Source of the DNA: Maylandia zebra
Lineage: Eukaryota > Chordata > Actinopteri > Cichliformes > Cichlidae
NCBI RefSeq assembly: GCF_041146795.1
Contig: NC_135172.1
Coordinates: 43,303,123-43,367,122, forward strand
DNA: 64,000 bases
Reading direction: 5' to 3'
In this document: piece by piece, positions 59,313-64,000 of the stretch
How positions within the stretch are numbered: the stretch's first letter is position 1
How the letters are laid out: the number at the start of each line of letters is the position of its first letter
Program-made: the position numbers and the translations under genes
Notes under the pieces: generated by a model
Told to the model about the DNA's origin: nothing
Databases searched by the model: none
The model's input: only the letters and a program-made list of their open reading frames with translations

Positions 59313-61481
59313 TTAATTCTGATGATTTTCTCTCATCACTCCTCTCTGGATGTTACCCTTCTGCTTCTTCTTGCTCTGATTCTGTCTTTTCCCTCTTTGC
59401 TGACCTTTCCCAACATTCTTGCTCTGATTCTGTCTTTTCCCTCTTTGCTGACCTTTCCCAACATTCTTGCTCTGATTCTGTCTTTTCCCGCTTTGCTGAC
59501 CTTTCCTAACATTCTTGCTCTGATTCTGTCTTTTCCCTCTTTGCTGACCTTTCCTAACATTCTTGCTCTGATTCTGTATTTCCCCTCTTTCCGGACTTTT
59601 CCCAACATCAGATAGTTTTCTGTCAGGTTGCTTACCATCTGAAACACATTGATCTGTAACACCATCTGTATCACCATCTGTAACGTCATCGCAGCTAAAG
59701 CACTTCATTTCTTGCTGCCGGTAGCATCGGAATATATGCTGAAGACCATTTGACCCTTGATCTGCGATTGCATTCCCAAGCCTCTTAAGTGATTCACGCA
59801 GGTTATTCTCAGGTATGTTCCCACCATCACGAGGTCTAAATACATCTGAAAACACAACAACATAATTCTTCCACCCCCATATCTTTTTTATGTTAGTGAG
59901 AATATTCAGACGATTATCTTGGTTGGTACATCTCTGATCACATGGGGAGGCACGGATGTAGAAAACCATCAGATCATTTTCTGATTTGACCAAAGTGTTG
60001 ACATGCTGCAGGGTTCGAAACTCTGCATGATCAGCTCTGCCATTCCGCATGTTAATGTTACGACACAACTTAACATCATTCCATGTCATGTCCTGCTTAC
60101 GACATTTCCGCAAAACATCGGTCCACTGTACACGAGCATTAGGACACTGATCGAGAACATTGGGCCATCTCAGCACTGTGGCTGCCATCACTCTGTCACC
60201 TTGGTATACGTCACAGTTTAGAATGTCCTTCTTCACTTTTTCACCATCATCATCAGTGACTCCATTCATATCAAACGTGTTTGTTTGTTCATTGTACGGG
60301 ACGCTCACGGCCACACTGAACATGGGAAACTTTCTGTCAAAGCAAACAGAGAATATTGACCTGTAAAACATTTTCTTTATAACGTGAAGACAAAAGTATC
60401 CAGAGTGTTAAACCAGCCAAAGTGAGTTTAGTCTCCTTTTGCTCAGGAAATCAGTCTTTTTCTGACTTTTGGAAAATTGATTAAAATCTTTTGGTTGTTT
60501 TGAAAGTGTAACAGCAACACATCTTCATGCAGCTCAAGCATCAGGTAAGGAAATCCACAAAAAGTTGATTCTGTTCATCTGGATGTTTATAAGGTTGGAA
60601 ACCTGCAGTCAGCTGACACTGAAGAAGTCAGCTGGATGATGATGAAACGTTTCTACCAGATGAACAGAATCAACGTTTGGGATAAAGTGTTCTACCACCT
60701 GCACCTCACCATTACACACAAACTGCTTTTGGCTGTGTTTGTGTGTTTATGCTCCTGCTTCAATAATCAACACTTGTTTTATTGATCTATAAAGTCTGCA
60801 TGTTACATTGGCAGGTTGTGGTTAACGACAGTTTCATGTTCGTCTCACCAACACCCAGCGTGTCAGAGCTAAAGAACATAACAGAGACTATTATTGTCAA
60901 TAACAGTGAGTTTGTAAAGATGCATTTGTTCTGTCAGTCTCTGCTTCTACGTGCAGCTCTGATGATCTCAGCTTGCTTCTGTTACTATAAAGCACACTGT
61001 AAGTACTGTGCTGCAGATTAAAGTGACCTTTGTTACTGACCTGTTGTTGTTTGCACCAATGTAGCTAGGTGTGTACCTGCCAAAAGACACACACACAGGT
61101 TCTGATGTTGATTTCACTTGGAAAGATTTACATGAAACCACAACAGTGTTGGTTTGTTTCACTGAGAGTTTGGACAGAGTTAAACAGAGGCTGATCTGTG
61201 TTACAGTCCAGTGTGATACAGCTTTTAATAGCATATTAGCCACATGTTACTCTGTATTCTTTTTCACACCTTGGTACAGTTTCTTTGTTAAAAACAGCTG
61301 CTGTAAACATCATCATCATCATCATGTTCAGTTTTTCTTCTGTATTTCACAGAACGTTCACTCACCTGTTCAGAATGTCTTGTACAATTGGTGCGAGCTG
61401 GTTTGGGTCAATAACAGTCTCGCCGTTTGTAACGGTCATCAAAACAAGGACGGCTACAGAAACCCAGTAAGGAGCAGCCAT
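59313..61481 (-). CDS. Secreted AID/APOBEC-like deaminase-fold protein (SNAD type), copy B with repeat tail
   Basis: Exons 61366-61481 (ATG 61481-61479) and 59313-60360 (alternative acceptor gives 60333). About 387 (or 378) residues. It has the same signal peptide, DHAEFRTLQ and PCDQRC as copy A, so catalytic ligands are intact. After the deaminase core and a Cys pair (MKCFSC) the chain continues into about 4.5 copies of a 16-residue basic unit (RQNQSKNVRKGQQRGK), encoded by a 48-bp tandem repeat, and ends RGVMRENHQN. The strongly positive tail suggests binding to nucleic acid or another polyanion, which is inference. Substitutions relative to copy A cluster between the first strand and the HAE helix. 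Confidence 0.83.
59355..59590 (-). repeat. 48-bp coding minisatellite in the deaminase copy B tail
   Basis: Head-to-tail 48-bp units (plus strand TTCTTGCTCTGATTCTGTCT and so on) differ by only a few substitutions. In copy A (about 50040-50095) a single damaged unit remains. Confidence 0.9.
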
Positions 61482-61733
61482 CTGAGTGGGTTTAACAAGG
61501 ATGGAAAAATTAGATGAGTGAATATATAACAGTGTCCAAATATCTGCAGACTATTCTCCAAAACTCACCATAATTAACCAGATTAACAGCTCTGCTCTTT
61601 CAGGAGGTGTTTGTCTAAAAATTCATTTTAAAGTGTCTTTAATAAAAAAAACTAAAAAACTCTCACAGTCTGCAGCATGTCAGACATTATTCTGAATTCT
61701 AATCAATATTGTGCCAGTTTAAACCTTTGTTAC

Positions 61734-61831
61734 CTGCAGTGGTGGAGAAAGGTCTGAGGGATGCTGGAGGCTCTGTTCAGGACGAGATGCTGCTGCAGTG
61801 GATGCAGCTACACGGAGAAGACACCTTTATA
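61734..61831 (-). promoter_or_regulatory. Core promoter (TATA box) and leader exon of deaminase copy B
   Basis: The same CTATAAAGG (minus strand, 61825-61832) and the same leader-exon donor CTGCAG/GTAACA (61734) as copy A. The second untranslated exon has a weaker acceptor here (ATTAAAG instead of GTTACAG), so its splicing may differ. Confidence 0.58.
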
Positions 61832-62167
61832 GAGGGCAGGCTGATGATGGCCAAACCCTCTGAATGGCTTCATGCCCTTATTTGAACATGTCTTTAAGCC
61901 ATGGGTGTAAGAGGAGGAAGACACACAAACAGAGACTTGTGTTTCAGGATACAGTGGGGCAAAAAAGTATTTAGTCAGCCACCGATTGTGCAAGTTCCCC
62001 CACCTAAAATGATGACAGAGGTCAGTAATTTGCACCAGAGGTACACTTCAACTGTGAGAGACAGAATGTGAAAGAAAAATCCATGAATCCACATGGTAGG
62101 ATTTGTAAAGAATTTATTCGTAAATCAGGGTGGAAAATAAGTATTTGGTCAATAACAAAAATACAAC

Positions 62168-63190
62168 TCAATACTTTGTAACATAACCTTTGTTGGCAAT
62201 AACAGAGGTCAAACGTTTACTATAGGTCTTTACCAGGTTTGCACACACAGTAGCTGATATTTTGGCCCATTCTTCCATGCAGATCTTCTCGAGAGCAGTG
62301 ATGTTTTGGGGCTGTCGCCGAGCAACACGGACTTTCAACTCCCGCCACAGATTTTCTATGGGGTTGAGGTCTGGAGACTGGCTAGGCCACTCCAGGACTT
62401 TCAAATGCTTCTTACGGAGCCACTCCTTTGTTGCCCGGGCGGTGTGTTTTGGATCATTGTCATGTTGGAAGACCCAGCCTCGTTTCATCTTCAAAGTTCT
62501 CACTGATGGAAGGAGGTTTTGGCTCAAAATCTCACGATACATGGCCCCATTCATTCTGTCCTTAACACGGATCAGTCGTCCTGTCCCCTTGGCAGAAAAA
62601 CAGCCCCATAGCATGATGTTTCCACCCCCATGCTTCACAGTAGGTATGGTGTTCTTGGGATGCAACTCAGTATTCTTCTTCCTCCAAACACGACGAGTTG
62701 AGTTTATACCAAAAAGTTCTACTTTGGTTTCATCTGACCACATGACATTCTCCCAATCCTCTGCTGTATCATCCATGTGCTCTCTGGCAAACTTCAGACG
62801 GGCCTGGACATGCACTGGCTTCAGCAGCGGAACACGTCTGGCACTGCGGGATTTGATTCCCTGCCGTTGTAGTGTGTTACTGATGGTGACCTTTGTTACT
62901 TTGGTCCCAGCTCTCTGCAGGTCATTCACCAGGTCCCCCCGTGTGGTTCTGGGATCTTTGCTCACCGTTCTCATGATCATTTTGACCCCACGGGATGAGA
63001 TCTTGCGTGGAGCCCCAGATCGAGGGAGATTATCAGTGGTCTTGTATGTCTTCCATTTTCTGATGATTGCTCCCACAGTTGATTTTTTCACACCAAGCTG
63101 CTTGCCTATTGTAGATTCACTCTTCCCAGTCTGGTGCAGGTCTACAATACTTTTCCTGGTGTCCTTCCAAAGCTCTTTGGTCTTGGCCAT
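62168..63190 (-). CDS. Tc1-family transposase, full-length open frame (340 aa)
   Basis: Cut-and-paste DDE transposase. Residues about 1-110 form the bipartite paired-like helix-turn-helix that binds the inverted repeats ([30 protein letters not shown]). The catalytic triad is in [21 protein letters not shown] and [11 protein letters not shown], with 34 residues between the second Asp and the Glu (DD34E). A Gly-rich box [13 protein letters not shown] is present. Length is normal for the family and there is no stop or frameshift. ATG at 63190-63188. The element lies just beyond deaminase copy B. Confidence 0.95.
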   Translation of the reverse strand: MAKTKELWKDTRKSIVDLHQTGKSESTIGKQLGVKKSTVGAIIRKWKTYKTTDNLPRSGAPRKISSRGVKMIMRTVSKDPRTTRGDLVNDLQRAGTKVTKVTISNTLQRQGIKSRSARRVPLLKPVHVQARLKFAREHMDDTAEDWENVMWSDETKVELFGINSTRRVWRKKNTELHPKNTIPTVKHGGGNIMLWGCFSAKGTGRLIRVKDRMNGAMYREILSQNLLPSVRTLKMKRGWVFQHDNDPKHTARATKEWLRKKHLKVLEWPSQSPDLNPIENLWRELKVRVARRQPQNITALEKICMEEWAKISATVCANLVKTYSKRLTSVIANKGYVTKY

Positions 63191-63462
63191 GGCGGAGTTT
63201 GGAGTCTGACTGTTTGAGGCTGTGGACAGGTGTCTTTTATACAGATGATGAGTTCAAACAGGTGCCATTCATACAGGTAACGAGTGGGGGACAGAAAAGC
63301 TTCTTACAGAAGACGTTACAGGTCTGTGAGAGCCAGAGATTTTCCTTGTTTGAGGTGACCAAATACTTATTTTCCACCCTAATTTACGAATAAATTCTTT
63401 ACAAATCCTACCATGTGAATTCATGGATTTTTTTTTCACATTCTGTCTCTCACAGTTGAAGT

Positions 63463-63564
63463 TAGATTAGATAGAACTTTATTAATCCCTCGGGTGGGTT
63501 CCTCTGGGAAATTCGATTTCCAAAAAAGCACAGCACCGACAGAAGTTACAGAGTTACAGAATAT

Positions 63565-63662
<98 letters not shown>

Positions 63663-63723
63663 AATACAGAGACAATATAAATAAAATATACGAAGGGGAT
63701 AAATAGAATAAATAGGAATAAAA
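63463..63723. repeat. Insert in the Tc1 right arm with (TA)n(CA)n
   Basis: It starts TAGATTAGATAGAACTTTAT, contains CCTCTGGGAAATTCGATTTCC and a (TA)n(CA)n run (63565-63659). The bases AAGT occur on both sides, compatible with a short target duplication. The left arm of the transposon lacks it. Confidence 0.75.
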
Positions 63724-63822
63724 AAGTGTACCTCTGGTGCAAATTACTGACCTCTGTCATCATTTTAAGTGGGGGAACTTGCACAATCGGTGGCTGACTA
63801 AATACTTTTTTGCCCCACTGTA

Positions 63823-64000
63823 ACTTTTAGCAGTGGGAGCTGCTGACAGCCTCATGTCACTCAAAGCAGCACAGCTTTAAAGCTTAACACACTTTAACAC
63901 TCTCACCCCAACAGTCACCCTGCTCTCGGTTATTTGTCTCAAATGAAAGCAGAGGTTTCTGAAAACAAGCAGGAAGCAGATGAGCAAAGGCGTTGTGATC
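63823..64000. other. Window end, no feature recognised
   Basis: Flank of the Tc1 element; nothing recognisable. Confidence 0.4.

Larger units (their letters stand above)
58553..61921. repeat. Segmental duplication, copy B
   Basis: It is the direct-repeat partner of 49240-52587, about 9.3 kb downstream. Homology starts at AAAGCAAAGCTG and stops at AGAGGAGGAAG. The left border lies about 35 bases after the end of hAT element 57141-58516, and the right border about 30 bases before the Tc1 element. Confidence 0.9.
61952..63820 (-). mobile_element. Tc1/mariner transposon with open transposase
   Basis: Both ends read CAGTGGGGCAAAAAAGTATT inward and TA abuts each side (61950-61951, 63821-63822). 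The inverted repeats are about 200 bases (left 61952-62150, right from 63357). The right arm is split by a 261-base insert (63463-63723). The arms otherwise agree closely, which indicates recent activity. Confidence 0.93.

Noticed and set aside
62262..63209. 315-codon plus-strand frame
   Set aside because: It is the antisense shadow of the Tc1 transposase.

Overview
The window is nuclear DNA of a ray-finned fish. Its genes have many short exons with GT/AG borders. It also holds a single-exon fish-type TRIM gene, a tRNA-derived SINE and many hAT, Tc1, Harbinger and other DNA transposons. The repeat set resembles a percomorph, possibly a cichlid; that placement is inference from remembered repeat families.

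Layout. (1) 1-15576, + strand: the 3' part of SLK, an STE20-type kinase, as 16 coding exons from mid kinase domain to the stop; the 5' exons lie outside. (2) 18485-37218, - strand: a complete coding region of COL17A1 (collagen XVII, BP180), tail-to-tail with SLK as in mammals. It has a cytoplasmic head, one membrane span, a short coiled linker and many Gly-X-Y exons broken by non-collagenous spacers. A probable untranslated first exon lies near 40.4 kb. (3) 43171-44484, - strand: an intact single-exon TRIM gene (RING, coiled coil, PRY/SPRY) that has lost its B-box. (4) 45.9-49.2 kb: a LINE fragment, then a hAT transposon with a MITE and an internally deleted two-gene transposon (SWIM-family and THAP exons facing each other) nested in it. 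(5) 49.24-52.59 kb and 58.55-61.92 kb: two copies of a duplicated block, each with one - strand gene for a secreted deaminase-fold protein (signal peptide, HAE and PCx3C zinc motifs) of the SNAD (secreted AID/APOBEC-like deaminase) type, plus its TATA box and 5' exons. (6) 55.3-58.5 kb: three hAT elements in a row with recognisable 8-bp target duplications, directly before the second copy. (7) 61952-63820: a Tc1 element with an open 340-codon transposase.

SLK and COL17A1 are an ordinary conserved pair acting at the cytoskeleton and at epithelial adhesion. The right half is an accessory region with a defence flavour: a TRIM E3 ligase and two secreted AID/APOBEC-like deaminases embedded in transposon debris. 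The least ordinary items are the deaminase pair with its expanding basic 16-residue tail repeats, the B-box-less TRIM, and the SWIM/THAP transposon relic.
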